A DNA stretch of 64,000 bases, taken from NCBI GenBank assembly GCA_000310025.1, contig FN649740.1:5501326-5565325 (forward strand), given 5' to 3'. The position numbers were made by a program, and so were the translations under genes. The notes under the pieces were generated by a model. It saw only the letters and a list, made by a program, of their open reading frames with translations, made no database searches and was not told the DNA's origin. This document shows positions 24,101 to 58,978 of this stretch, piece after piece; the first letter of the stretch is position 1, and each line of letters opens with the position of its first letter. The DNA is from Ectocarpus siliculosus (Eukaryota > Sar > Phaeophyceae > Ectocarpales > Ectocarpaceae).

Positions 24101-27100
24101 CCGTGTTTCCCTCTGTGCAGGCAGAGAGACCCATGGTTTCCTGCGGTGCATGGAAAAACAAACGAAAATTGAGGGTCCGCAGGCCGAGCCCACTGGTACG
24201 TTGAACGGAAAACTAGAACAAGGAAAATGAGACAAATAGACACGCCTGAGACAGCAAGAAGACGGTCGCTTTGCACTCCTGGTGCGGCTGTTCTTTCTCT
24301 CTCTCTCTCTCTCGCTCGCTCTCTCTCTTTCTCTCTCTCTGCTTCTCTTATTTATCTCTCCTCTCTTCTCTCTCCTCTCTCCTCTCTGGCTGTCTCCCCT
24401 CGTTCTATCTATTCTCTCCTTTCTCTGTGGCTCTCTTTTTTCGGTCATTCTCTTTCTCTCTGTCTCTACTTTTCTTTGTCTTTTCCTCTCTTTCCCTCTC
24501 TCTATCTTTCTCTGGCTCTCGTTCCCTTCCCCTCTTTCTATCTATCTCTTTTTTCTCTGCGGCCCTCTCTCTCTCCTTCTCTCTCCACGCGTCTGTTGGT
24601 CTCGTGCGTCGAACGCCCACTTTTTTTGTTTTCGGCCTGGTCTATTGACTCAATCTGGAAAGGTAGGATTGCCGTTTATTTTGCAATACCCGATGCGCTG
24701 GTGTGATGTGCGAATGACGTTTACATGACGGGGTGATGGCTTCTAGATTTTACCCCAACGTGTGCTTATGCTCCCCCGAGAACAATACTGTACAGGTCGG
24801 CGAGCCATGCGTGATGTGGGGCAACTTTCGAGCCCTCTTGGGATTTCTTGATGGCGATTTTCCGTGTCTTCCCCGAATCCAGCAAAAATGGTACATCCGA
24901 ACAGAACATTTACGAAACACATGAACGTTGTTTTTTTAGTCCATCCCATTTTCCCGTAAAACCGTCTGTTCTCTCTCCTTCCCATTTCTTTTTAAGAGAA
25001 CCGGGAGCAGCCAGCTGGTTTTCCTTGTGCAGTCCTACTTGTCATGTCAGCTTAATCGCGACAACGTCGTAATTCTCTCGATCCTCTTCTCCTTGCCAGT
25101 GATTCAGCACTCGATTGTCAATACAACATCGGGGAGACAGCAGGTGGGAGCTTTGTATGGTGGTACCCTCTATCTTGCGCCCAGGCTCATTCTTTCCGTC
25201 CGGTTTGTAGTCAAACGATCTTGTCTTTTCTAATTCCTGGTGTTTGTCTTGTCGCGTGCGTGCGTGCGTCCGTGCGTTGTCGTATCTTGGCTGCCGCGTT
25301 TGGGGCACACTATGCAGGCGCCTTGGCTGAGCTTCGCCCCGTGCTCTTTGTCGAACGTGATGAGCAGCTTCTGCCAGTACCGCGCCCTCAACTTCATCTC
25401 CTTCCCGATGCAGGTATGTGTGTGTGTGGTGTGTGTGTGTCTAAGGTCTAGGGTGTGTTTGTGTGCGTGTCGTGGTCGATTGCAATGGTGAAGCTGGCTT
25501 GTCTTTTTTGTGTAGTTGTGCGAGTTGGTGCCGATTGTGGTGATGAAGCCGGGTGGGGAAGGTCTACGAAAGACCTCATCCCACCCGTGTCAAACCCTCT
25601 CCTCGTCTTTGGCCTTCACGCTGTGATGATATTCGTGGTGCCACTTGAACGGGATATCTAGGTCGGGCTTCGCAGGCTGTGTCTGTGATGTGGGAACTGG
25701 GCACTCACTCATGATCATGTACAGTATACGAAACTCAAGAGATCATTTTTCTTTCACGGTGATTTGGCACCCTTTGCTACTGCTGCAACGCTGCTCTTGG
25801 GATGGCGATTCCGCCGCTTGGGATGGCGATTCCGCCGCGGAGTATACAATGTATGGTACTGATTTTGGTGAGGCCGACTAAACAAAACGTCACAATTATT
25901 ATACAGGTTGTGTCTAAGAGCTGCAAAGTGGTACCAGTGATGCTGGTCGGCAAGTTCGTGCACGGGAAGTCATACCCTTGGGTGGAGTACTTGGAGGTGA
26001 GATAAGGAGGAGTCACGCGTGTCTAGTTTATTTGCATCCGCGCCTAGTTTATTCTCATCCCCATTCCTCTTGGTTCGTATTGGCACTCTCACTCGCCTCT
26101 CCTACAACGTGCCAGTCCCGTTGCGAAGTTTTTCAGGCCTTGACTTGAAATGAAAGGTTAAGATTGCTGCCGCTCCGCGCGAGGGGGGGGGGGGAGTAAG
26201 GCTGCCAAAGCCAACACTAGCCGATCGATTGATCCCGCCTCGTGCGCATTTCAGTAGAGCTACCAGCGCCCATGCGCCCTTCGATGATCGATGTCGAAGT
26301 TTGTTGGTTTGGGTGCTTGTTGGGGGTTGATTTACACCCTAATCTAACTCTGATGCACTGGTATTTACGTATTGACACCGTCCCTCACGACGAGCAATAC
26401 AGGGCCATGTACATGGCCTTCGTGGGGAAAAGTATTGACACTACCGAAGGGTGTGAGATAAGGTGCCTTCCTTCTTCCCTCCAGCGATCCGATGTGTCGT
26501 GCGATCCATAACCTATCACACGACAGTTTGCCCTGACACCGTCCCTCACGACGAGCAATACAGGGCCATGTACATGGCCTTCGTGGGGAAAAGTATTGAC
26601 ACTACCGAAGGGTGTGAGATAAGGTGCCTTCCTTCTTCCCTCCAGCGATCCGATGTGTCGTGCGATCCATAACCTATCACACGACAGTTTGCCCTGGGTC
26701 GCGCAAGGTAAGGTAGGTTTAGGTTGTTGTAGGAGGCACACGATGTGTCGGTAGCGGAGGAGTTTTGTTCTAGATACAAATTGTCGACCTTCCTCAGGGG
26801 AGAAAACGTCCACAGAGACCATGGGATAGCGCGAGAGATGTTGTAGTACCGTTCGTGGGACGATGTTGTAGGCAGGCTTCAGAGCCTGGAAAGGGCGAGA
26901 TAGCTCTGCGGCAAGCGTTAGGCAGCCACCTCCCCCTGCCCACCCCGGTTAAAACCAAAACAACGGTCACACGTCCCATCACTGAAACCACATGTGTACG
27001 TCTCAAACTGAGATCCGGCATGACGGGTGCAGAGACTGTTGCTCGGGCACGTGCTATTGTATCTGCAGTCCTCCCCGCCGCACTTACCACCCTGTCCGTC

Positions 27101-30100
27101 GTTTTTTTTTTTTTGTCTTGTCTGATTCTCTCTGTATCCGACAGGCGGTCGCGATCGCTATGGGAGTGAGCCTTTTTTCCTTGTCCCAGTCTGACGGCCC
27201 TAAGGATGGGGAGGAGACCCATACCAATGTGAGAGTGTGAGAGTGTGAGAGGGGCAAGGGGGGCAGCTCTTTCATACTCCGCGCGTCCCTTGCGTATTTC
27301 GGTGTAGAACCCACCGGCCTGGCCGGTGGCGACTAGCAGTGCCCGTAGTGTTAGGTTCCTCCACGCTTCTTGGTTTTCTGGCATTTATGATCCGACGACT
27401 ATTGACCGTTGGAACTACCCCCCCCCCCCCCCTTCATGCGACTCGCCAAATACCTCACGGCGCTTCCCGCTTGGTGATGTGAAAACCTGGTCCGGTGAGA
27501 ACCCGGCATGCTCCGTCCCGGCTTTGTAGGGATGCGAGACCATCCGCCCCCCCCGGTGTTTGCCATCGGGGTTTGGGTTTTCGTCGCTTGGCAACGACGT
27601 TGTAGAACAAGCCCCCCCCTCGGTGTTTGCCATCGGGATTGGGTTTTCGTCGCTTGGCAACGACGTTGTAAAACAAGCCATTTCACTTCGTGAACTCGGC
27701 AACCAGGTCACCGTTTTTTTTTTTACCTCGTTTTTTTTTTTGGCGGTAACCATGAATGGTGGTCGAGTAGATCATGTTGTGCGGGGTCGAGAACCCTCAC
27801 TCCGCGCAACGGGGGATGATCGCACCACGTTGTGTTAAAATGGTCAAGCTTCCTCGAGGCAGTTGCACAGTGCTTACAACTGTCTCTGGAAGTGAAAGCA
27901 CCAGAAAATAAATTAAGTCATACGCAGCTGTCATCCGTACGCAAGGAAGTAAGCACAAGATGCCGAACACCCTTAGCAGGATGCAGCTCACCCTTCATGC
28001 GACTCGCCAAATACCTCACGGCGCTTCGCGCTTGGTGATGTGAGAGCCTGGTCCGGTGAGAACCCGGCGTGCTCCGTCCCGGCTTTGTAGGGATGCGAGG
28101 TCAATGGTCGAATGACTACGGCATGCACGACTATGAGTACACCCCCCCCCCCCCCCCCCCCCCCNNNNNNNNNNNNNNNNNNNNNNNNNNNNNNNNNNNN
28201 NNNNNNNNNNNNNNNNNNNNNNNNNNNNNNNNNNNNNNNNNNNNNNNNNNNNNNNNNNNNNNNNCCCCCCCCCCCCCCCCCCCCCCCCCCCAACAGTTGT
28301 ACGGCATCTTCTTTATCGCCTCCTACCTGGTGTGCGATAGCTTCACCTCTCAGTGGCAGGACCGCATCTTCAAGAAGCACAAGATCGACCAGTACCAGAT
28401 GATGTTCGGCGTCAACTGCTTCTCCATCCTCTTCACTACCACCTCGCTCCTCTGGGTGAGTATCGTATCGTACCATAGCAAACCCTTGGTGCCGAACGAT
28501 CGAGGCGTGTTTCCATCTAGACTATTTTTTTTTGATGATTTCATCCTTGTTTTCGCGGGGGCTCGGCGATGTGACGTCAAGGCGTTCCTCGCTTCCGTTT
28601 GTTTCGTACGGTTTTTGTCTTTATACCCTTGTTCGCCGCCTTGTCGCCCGCTGCGTTGCCACTCTCTTTTCCTCCACCCTCAAAAAGTGTCTAGATAGTG
28701 CAATAGTGTAGATGCGATAATTTTTTTTCATGGGCTTCTTCACGGGAACAGTTCATGCAGTGTTTTAAGACCTCCCTTTTCCATACCGCACCCGTCGGGG
28801 CAACGAGACAAAGTACATCGGTCGCAAGCTGAGCCACCAAAGCACATGCAAATTTGTTACGTTATTTGCACGCTTGGCATCAGCTGCCTCTCCATCATTT
28901 CTGTCGTGTATTCATGCCCTTTTACCAGAGTAGGGCAGGAAACACCTGCATGACGCACGCCCTTCGACCGTTGTGGTCATGCCCTCTCAATAATGAACTC
29001 GGGCGGGAAACTTTGTTTGACGGCCTCCCCCGCCCTTCCGATGCTGCTCCTCGATATCTTGAGCGCAGAGCGGTTATTTTGCTCAAAGCCCTTTCAAGTA
29101 GTCATCGCCATCTCACTGCTGGTACATCCCCCCGAGTCTGTCTCTCATTCTCTTCTCCAGCGACTTTCTTCTTCTTTTTTTTTTACGTTGTCGCCTGATT
29201 ATGCACGCCCCGGTTCATACCGCCTCCTTTGATCTCAGGACGGCGGGTTCGCCGAGAGCTTCCGCTTCCTGTCCACGTACCCGGCGGCTCTTTACCACGT
29301 GGTGACTCTGTCGGTCACCTCCGCCACCGGGCAGCTGTTCATCTTCTACACCATCAAGAAGTTCGGACCCATCATCTTCACCATCATCATGACCACCAGA
29401 CAAATGGTCTCCCTCGTGGTGTCGGCCGTCGTGTGAGTTGACATTGACAAAAAAGGGTCCATCATACCCCCGGGCATGGTTGATTACCTGGTTTCGGTCT
29501 CACCCCCGCTTGCTTGGTTGATGGGCGGATTTTGGTGTCATTGGTTCATCCCCAGACATGGCTGATTGGCTGTTTTTTCCCTCTCATTTGCTTGTCGCCG
29601 GTATGGTTGAGAACCTTTCATCTTTTTTGTCTCCGGAGCGTTGAGGCGGATAACGTTTTTCTCGGTTACTTGTATTTGTAGTCGCTGGTTGTGGGCACCT
29701 TGCTGGTCTTGATCCGACTTCTGCTGCGAGGGCATACTTGGTTGCGGCTGGGTACGGATCCCGTTCCCGCTGTAGCCCCCCGAGAGCCCCACGCAGCAAG
29801 TGCGCAAAAGCTCGAGAAAGGTTTCTTGCAAGTGTGCTGTTTGTGATGGACGCACTGAACTTGAATTTGCGCAACGTTCGTGAATCGGGCACGAAAATGT
29901 GTCTGGCGCACGCATTATTGGTTTGATTGTGATGAAACGTTGCGATGATGCGCGGGCGCTCGTAACCCCCTTTTCTATCTCCCCCTGCAGTTGTATTGAT
30001 AACGGATCCAGGCGCTGTGTTCTGCTAATGGGCTAACCCATGTCTTTCTGCGATTTTGTTCCTTTCGGCCCTGTTTGCCCGCAGTCAAGCATCCACACGT

Positions 30101-33100
30101 ACCTTTCGAACACGGCCCCGCTTGTGCAGAATCCGGCTTATCTGTTCTGTTCTCTTCGCCCACCTCCCTCCTTCCCTTCTTACTCTAATTGATACCCCTC
30201 GCTCCTTGGTGCCCGTCGGTGATGCGTGATCCGCCGAGAAGGTTTGGGCACTTGCTCGGGCTTGGGTGCTGGGCCGGAGCGTTCGTCGTCTTCGGCACGA
30301 TCGGGTACCGCATTCGCAGGAAAATGCAGTCCAGGGGGTAGAAGCTCGACCTGCTCGCTCAAAAGTCCGACTACTTTTAGGAAAGGAAACGGGAGCGCCC
30401 CAAGCGTAGTAATTGGTAACGTGGAGTCGGAGGAGCGAGCGGTTCATTGGGCGGGGTTCGCGGCCCGTGCGTTCGTGTGCGCGCGAAAGGGGAAGCGCAG
30501 AGTGGAAGCCCGTTGCAAGGGGGAGAGGGCAATGGCAACGAACGTTCCCTCGTCTGCAGGATAGGTTTGAACGGTGTCGGATGGTGACTCCGTGTGCGTG
30601 TGCCGGATGATGACTCCCTCGTGTGTACTGAAGTGAAGGAAGGTGCACATGCGTTCATCTCCGGGTTTGTTAGGGGTTGCGTCTGTCCTCTTGTCCGGCG
30701 GACAGGGTCCATCTGTGGGATGCCACCCGGCAGGAATTGGAAGGTACAATCCTTGGCGACCCCCCCTCATCTTTGTATGACATGCTCTCTAAGGATCTGT
30801 GCTCCGTGTCGCAGGATTTCCCCAACCAGCCCTCTTTGAATCGACGCCTCGGGAAGAGGCTGCGGCAGGCGAGTGTGGACTTGATGCCGGCGCATCATTA
30901 TGTTGCGTCTTTTTGGTTGGAATGGCAGAACGGTTTGGCTGGGGATCACCGACCTGGCTGTCCTTTGTGAAAGACGGAGTCGGTTGTCGCTTACCGTATG
31001 ATGATCATGATATCACTTGGAGGGGTTGCTCTGGACGGAGAACGCTGCAATTGTTGTACAAGTAAACGTAATTTTATTTTTGTGCTGTTTCTTGGATGGG
31101 CTATTTGATTTGATCGTGTCCCTTCAAGGGCACCGCTGGCCCCCCGATGTCAGGGTTCATCTACTCTCGCCCTCCCCTTTCGGACTTCCTTTTTATTGCG
31201 TATTCTTGGTGCTTATTATTTATTATTTTGGTCAATGCCGGATGGGCGGCGGGCGCTGCGGTAGCGTTGGCACTGTTTGGAGAACGGCTTGACGACCACG
31301 CCCTATGGACGTCGACGGGCGACGTAAATTTTGTGGCGATCGATTTTTTTTTTTCAAGCTCCGGGGCAAGATGCACGAGCCTCTTGTGCTATTGCGGCGG
31401 CGGCGGCTTGCTTGCGTTTTCCCGCGGGTGAGTCAACGTGCACCAGTCGTACGTGTTTCCTCAGGCGTGTTCCCCCTCGCTGGCGGTCCGAATGGTCGGT
31501 CTATCCAGTTTTTGGTAGTATTTGGTTGTGGAAGTGCAGTCTAGGCGGGGTGGGATTTTAGCACTTTGGTACCCTAGGTAGATCGTGTTCGTTAGTACAG
31601 TTGAGGGAGGTGGTACGCTGATTCTCGCGTGCGGAGTGAAGGGAGGCGTGCACCCCGGCAGGGGTTCTTCTGTGTGACCCCTGATCGGACTCCTGCATTG
31701 GGAGGAACAGGACCGTATTCGAAAAAATCGGTAATGAACGACGACAACGAAAACAAAAATTCATACGACTGGTTATTCATACGGCCTCCATTTTTCGCTT
31801 TATTGGACGGGCCGGGCGTGGTTCGCTGCCGTTCTCGGCGGAGTTAGCTTACAGTCGTAATATCGCTTTCTTTGAGGGGCCCGTGCCTAATGACGTCTCA
31901 CATTCGCGGAGAATGCCGCGGTACGTCTACAGTACGACCTCTCGCAGAGCCTCGGCTCGAGACACCTAGCCTGCCTCTTCCGAGTGTCTTACATCCCGGC
32001 AGTAAGGGCAGTGTAGGGGTGGTCGGCCTGTACAGGTGTCCGTGCTGGCATTCAGCTGCTGCTGGTATTCGATGCCTTGCATGTGGTCTAATCCGTCGTG
32101 ATACTGCTGCCGCTGCTGCTACTACCGCAAATTCTGCCTACGCGGCCGCTGCCCGCTTCGACCTATCGATTATGCCGTGTTGGGGGCTACAGTAGTTCGA
32201 GCTTGTAGGGGAATGGGGCGACGAATGGCGTAAAATGGTGGTGCGGGCGTGTGACAACACCTCTTTGTGTGTACTCTCAGCGTCGACACGGCTCTAAACG
32301 ACTGCCAGATACCCTCGCAGTTGTCTACGAGTGCAAAACAGCTCACGCCTCATGATCAATGGAGGAACCCCTCCCCTGAGGAACGTGCTGGCGAATCTTG
32401 TCGGAATCTTGCGGCAAACCTCTATGACCAACCGTCTGATTCAGGCTTCGATCCACGGCTGGTGCGGCGCGACAGTGACATGTAACGCACTTCTCTTGCG
32501 GGACCAGCGCATGAAACGCTATGCAGGACGCGTAGTTTCAGTGTTCGTGCAGTTTCAGAATGTACTCCAGTAGCGTTGTCGTCGTTGATTTCCCTCGAGT
32601 TCCGCGAGAATTCCGATTTTGTTGGCGGTTACTGTGAATCTCATGTTCGAGACTACAAGGGTTAGGAGCAATGCCAAGAACGATGGGACGACATGTTGGC
32701 CAGCGTTCCAAAATAAATGCCAAGACTGGCGTGACCTGTTGAATGAACAACCGCCCGAAGTAGAGGCAAAGCCGTAACCTGAAGTTGTTCGACTTCCCCA
32801 ATCAGAATTTAATTGGGTTGACCACGTCCTACTTCCATCCGACGACGACGTGCGCATAGGGCCCGGGTGTTCCGGTGGGGTACAATCTGGAGTGCACCCG
32901 CATCCTGCCCGTCAAGCCCCAAAATAAATTAATGCCTGCTTTCTCAATGTTTCTGTGTTCGACACCCCCAAAAAAAACAAAAAAATAATCGTCGATGTCG
33001 GTCGAGTCTGTCCATTTCGTTGTTACCTTCATCGAGCGCAGATTCTCAAAGTACGACACAAAGTGCATTGATTAGCTCGCGGGGAATCTGCAAATAAACT

Positions 33101-33398
33101 CGTCAAATAGGGTATCTTGCAGTTTTCAGGCCACCGTGCCATCGTGTTCCTCTCGATATTCTGGCGTGCAAACAGCCCGGCCAGGTACAACTACCTACAG
33201 AGGGCATCGCCATCCCAGGCGATTTCCTTGCGAAGTCCCAAATCTACTGAAATTCCGCAGTCACCAAGTATTGATGCTGTCAGCCCTATTCCACAACCTC
33301 AACCCTCATCTTCCCATCTTCTCCTCCCATAGGCACTTCTGTTTGGAGCTGTTGCGGTCGGATATGTTTGTGCGAAGAGGTCCTCGTCCGCCCGATAG
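21172..33398 (+). CDS. SLC35B-type Golgi nucleotide-sugar / PAPS transporter
   Basis: Model, 396 aa: 21172-21332, 22524-22659, 23129-23290, 25318-25413, 25907-25996, 27145-27228, 28297-28455, 29239-29432, 33123-33165, 33333-33398; all phases agree. Exons two to eight are secure. They show 'GSYVTWGFMQE', 'FVFGNR'-like 'LVFGNRLLAM', 'CQYRALNFISFPMQ', 'SKSCKVVPVML', 'CDSFTSQWQDRIF', 'QMMFGVN' and 'GQLFIFYTIKKFGPIIFTII', which in order match SLC35B2/B3 (PAPST1/2). These import 3'-phosphoadenosine 5'-phosphosulfate into the Golgi lumen for sulfotransferases. The first exon is a hydrophilic N-terminus chosen for its in-phase donor GTGAGT. The last two exons are tentative: spacing and a final 'LLFGAVAVGYVCAKR' fit, but the usual G-H after the eighth helix is absent. 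Ten membrane spans are expected. UDP-galactose transport (SLC35B1) is less likely. Confidence 0.87.
23331..23374. repeat. TCG/CTG trinucleotide repeat in transporter intron 3
   Basis: Six TCG units then about eight CTG units, 40 nt after the donor at 23290. Confidence 0.9.
24286..24600 (+). repeat. Long CT-rich polypyrimidine tract
   Basis: About 315 bases almost purely C and T on the plus strand, in transporter intron 3 (23291-25317). Open frames through it (S/L-rich on plus, R/E-rich on minus) are composition artefacts. It is too far from the next acceptor (25317) to be an ordinary polypyrimidine tract. Confidence 0.9.
25796..25837. repeat. 21-bp tandem duplication
   Basis: 'cttgggatggcgattccgcc' plus 'g' at 25796-25816 is repeated exactly at 25817-25837, in the intron before the exon at 25907. 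Confidence 0.95.
26374..26695. repeat. Exact 161-bp tandem duplication
   Basis: 26374-26534 and 26535-26695 are identical. Each unit contains a perfect 16-bp palindrome, GGCCATGTACATGGCC (26403-26418 and 26564-26579). It lies in the transporter intron between 25996 and 27145 and is not needed for any exon. Confidence 0.97.
27432..27538 (+). repeat. Dispersed intronic repeat, copy 2
   Basis: A 107-bp block beginning 'cttcatgcgactcgccaaat' and ending 'gatgcgag'. It is repeated with a few substitutions at 27993-28099, and in part at 11090-11190 in reverse. It is preceded by a 14-bp poly-C run. Confidence 0.9.
27554..27679 (+). repeat. 67-bp tandem repeat, two copies
   Basis: 'cggtgtttgccatcgggg' through 'aacaagcc' at 27554-27613 and again at 27621-27679 with few differences, separated by a C run. 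Confidence 0.9.
27993..28141 (+). repeat. Dispersed intronic repeat, copy 3, running into poly-C
   Basis: Copy of the 27432 block (three or four substitutions in 107 bp), continuing with 'gtcaatggtcgaatgac', then about 22 C and the gap. The 11 kb copy shares this extension and also ends in poly-C on the same strand. Confidence 0.9.
28142..28291. other. Poly-C tract interrupted by a 100-N assembly gap (28165-28264)
   Basis: About 22 C precede and 27 C follow the 100 N. The acceptor of the next transporter exon (cag at 28294-28296) follows at once, so the C run may serve as its pyrimidine tract. Confidence 0.98.
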
Positions 33399-34970
33399 TC
33401 GTGGGTGGAGCCCCTGGTTCTCCTCTCGAGACGTTTTCTGTCGTTGCCCGACAAAGGAGCGGAAGAGGAACACGGGCGCGGCAAATCGCAATCGGTGTCG
33501 GACTGCTGCATGTCTGAGCAACAATACTCACACGGACTTACGTATCATGGTCTGGTTTGGCGGTCGGATGGAGATGAGATGACGTGCGGTCTTAGAAGGA
33601 TTTCGCTCGACATAAAAAGCGCTGCCGGAGGCAAAACAATGCTTGCATGTCGACCTGCTGCGTGTTGAATTCGTAATCCCGGGCGCGATGTGGGCCTAAA
33701 CGGTCCATGAGTGAGGGGATCGAAAATGCATTAGACTACGAAGAAGAAAAGCCTACCTATAGATAATCATTTTGACGTCACCGAGGGGGGAGCCATACAC
33801 TACTCGTGAGAGTCATGTGTGGAAGTCCTCGCAATTCGAATGTTGATACCTTACCCGAGAGAGTGGTGGCTGCACAGTGCGAAAAGGACGAGCTATGGGC
33901 AAGTGGCGCAACAACGTCAAAACGAAAGGTATCGTCGTGAGCACCTGCGGAGAGCGGCACCGATTCTCGCTCGCCTCTCTTCCTTCTCGTCACCCCCGTG
34001 CACGTTGTCCTCTCCACCACGAATACCAGCGCTTTTCGGGCGTTCGTGCCTTGACACGGCATCAGTCCGTGTCAAGATGGGTTCCAAGAAGCCAACGAAG
34101 GACGGGAAGGCATTCATTCGTCAGCGTGTTCAATCGCAGTTTGATGCATCACGGTCGTTTAGCTCAGACTGCCTTGCAGCCTATTGCCATCTGCTTTCCC
34201 TTACTGCTGCCGCAAGGTAGAGGTCTGAATTGGACGGGGGGAGCCAACTCCTCAAGCGGTCATTGCGTCGCTTGGTTGCGACACTAAGGCGAGAATCAGA
34301 AAATCGGGGAATTGTAAGCAAGCCGAGCTGCCTTGATCATGGTTCAGCATCCATCGCGATATCCCAAGGTCCAACGTACGGTAGCTAGCGAAATGAGGAG
34401 CAATGGGGCTGCCCCCTTACTTCCAACCTGCTAATGTACGGGTACCCATGGCCTCTGGCTCTCGTCTTAGTGAAGGACGGCCAGCGTCCACCCCCCACCA
34501 ATGGAAATGTACTACGGTACACGGAAATACGTACGAGTGCGGCGTTATTTGCGCCAAGCAAAAGGTTTCGCCTTGGCCAAGGAAGAGGGTTCTTGTGTCG
34601 TTTACTTCTTGCAGCATGGCAGTACTTAGGTTCGATCAAGTATGGCCAGTTGGTTGTGTCCGCCATTAATTTCTAGGTGCATAGAGCCTATATGCCATCG
34701 ACAAACTTGATTTGAAATCAAGGATGTGCAGCGTGTCAAGCGAGAAAAGGCGGCATTTTCGTTAGTGCCTCAAGGTAATAACCCTTAGTCAAAACAAACA
34801 TTTGGTTGACCTTAACATATGTGGTACCGTAGAGAAGGGTATATGTACCTTTCGTGCGCCCAGCCTCTTAGCAGCGAGTCAGGGGGAAGCCCGTCGTTCT
34901 CTCCATAGGCTCTAGCAGCTTCGCTTTCTGCGGGGCCTAGGTAGGCCAACAGAGCCAACGTGTTCACCTT

Positions 34971-35052
<82 letters not shown>

Positions 35053-35348
35053 CGAGATAGGGAGAGTGGGAGGCAAGAGAGTGGGGAAACAAGGGCATGA
35101 AAGAACTTCTTGCTTCTGTCTCGTACGGGCTTCTCGAGATAACCGTCACAGTACAGACTCGGTTTGAACGATCACGAGAAGGCTGCTATTTGTTGCGATT
35201 CGCCGCCACGATGTTATCATCATCGGACGTACACCTAGCCAACAATCGGTGGACGTTAACGCGTTCCCGGAGAAGCAACTTGCCTCATACCCTACAATAG
35301 ATCTGGTAGCTCGTTTCGTACAAAGTCTCTCTTTCCGAGTAGTCTACA
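33399..35348. other. Intergenic region between the convergent transporter and EF-hand genes
   Basis: No family is recognisable. A 133-codon plus frame (33819-34220) contains an internal start 'MGSKKPTKDGKAFIRQ' with a basic, protein-like run, but nothing else supports it. Apart from the GA microsatellite I see no structure. Confidence 0.5.
34972..35060. repeat. GA dinucleotide microsatellite
   Basis: About 35 uninterrupted GA units (34972-35041), then an imperfect GA/GCGA tail. Confidence 0.97.

Positions 35349-58978
<23,630 letters not shown>

Noticed and set aside
24227-24728. Serine/leucine-rich plus-strand frames of 125-159 codons
   Set aside because: Produced by the CT-rich tract; all three frames stay open for the same reason.
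29681-29860. Alternative last exon of the transporter
   Set aside because: A hydrophobic start fits a final helix, but it omits the expected turn and then runs into an unrelated tail; 33.1-33.4 kb keeps better spacing.
30700-30970. Plus-strand run 'LYDMLSKDLCSVSQDF' resembling an exon
   Set aside because: Frame and phase do not connect with the transporter, and no family is recognisable.
33819-34220. 133-codon plus frame with internal 'MGSKKPTKDGKAFIRQ'
   Set aside because: Somewhat protein-like, but no family match, splice partner or conserved motif; kept only as a note in the intergenic entry.
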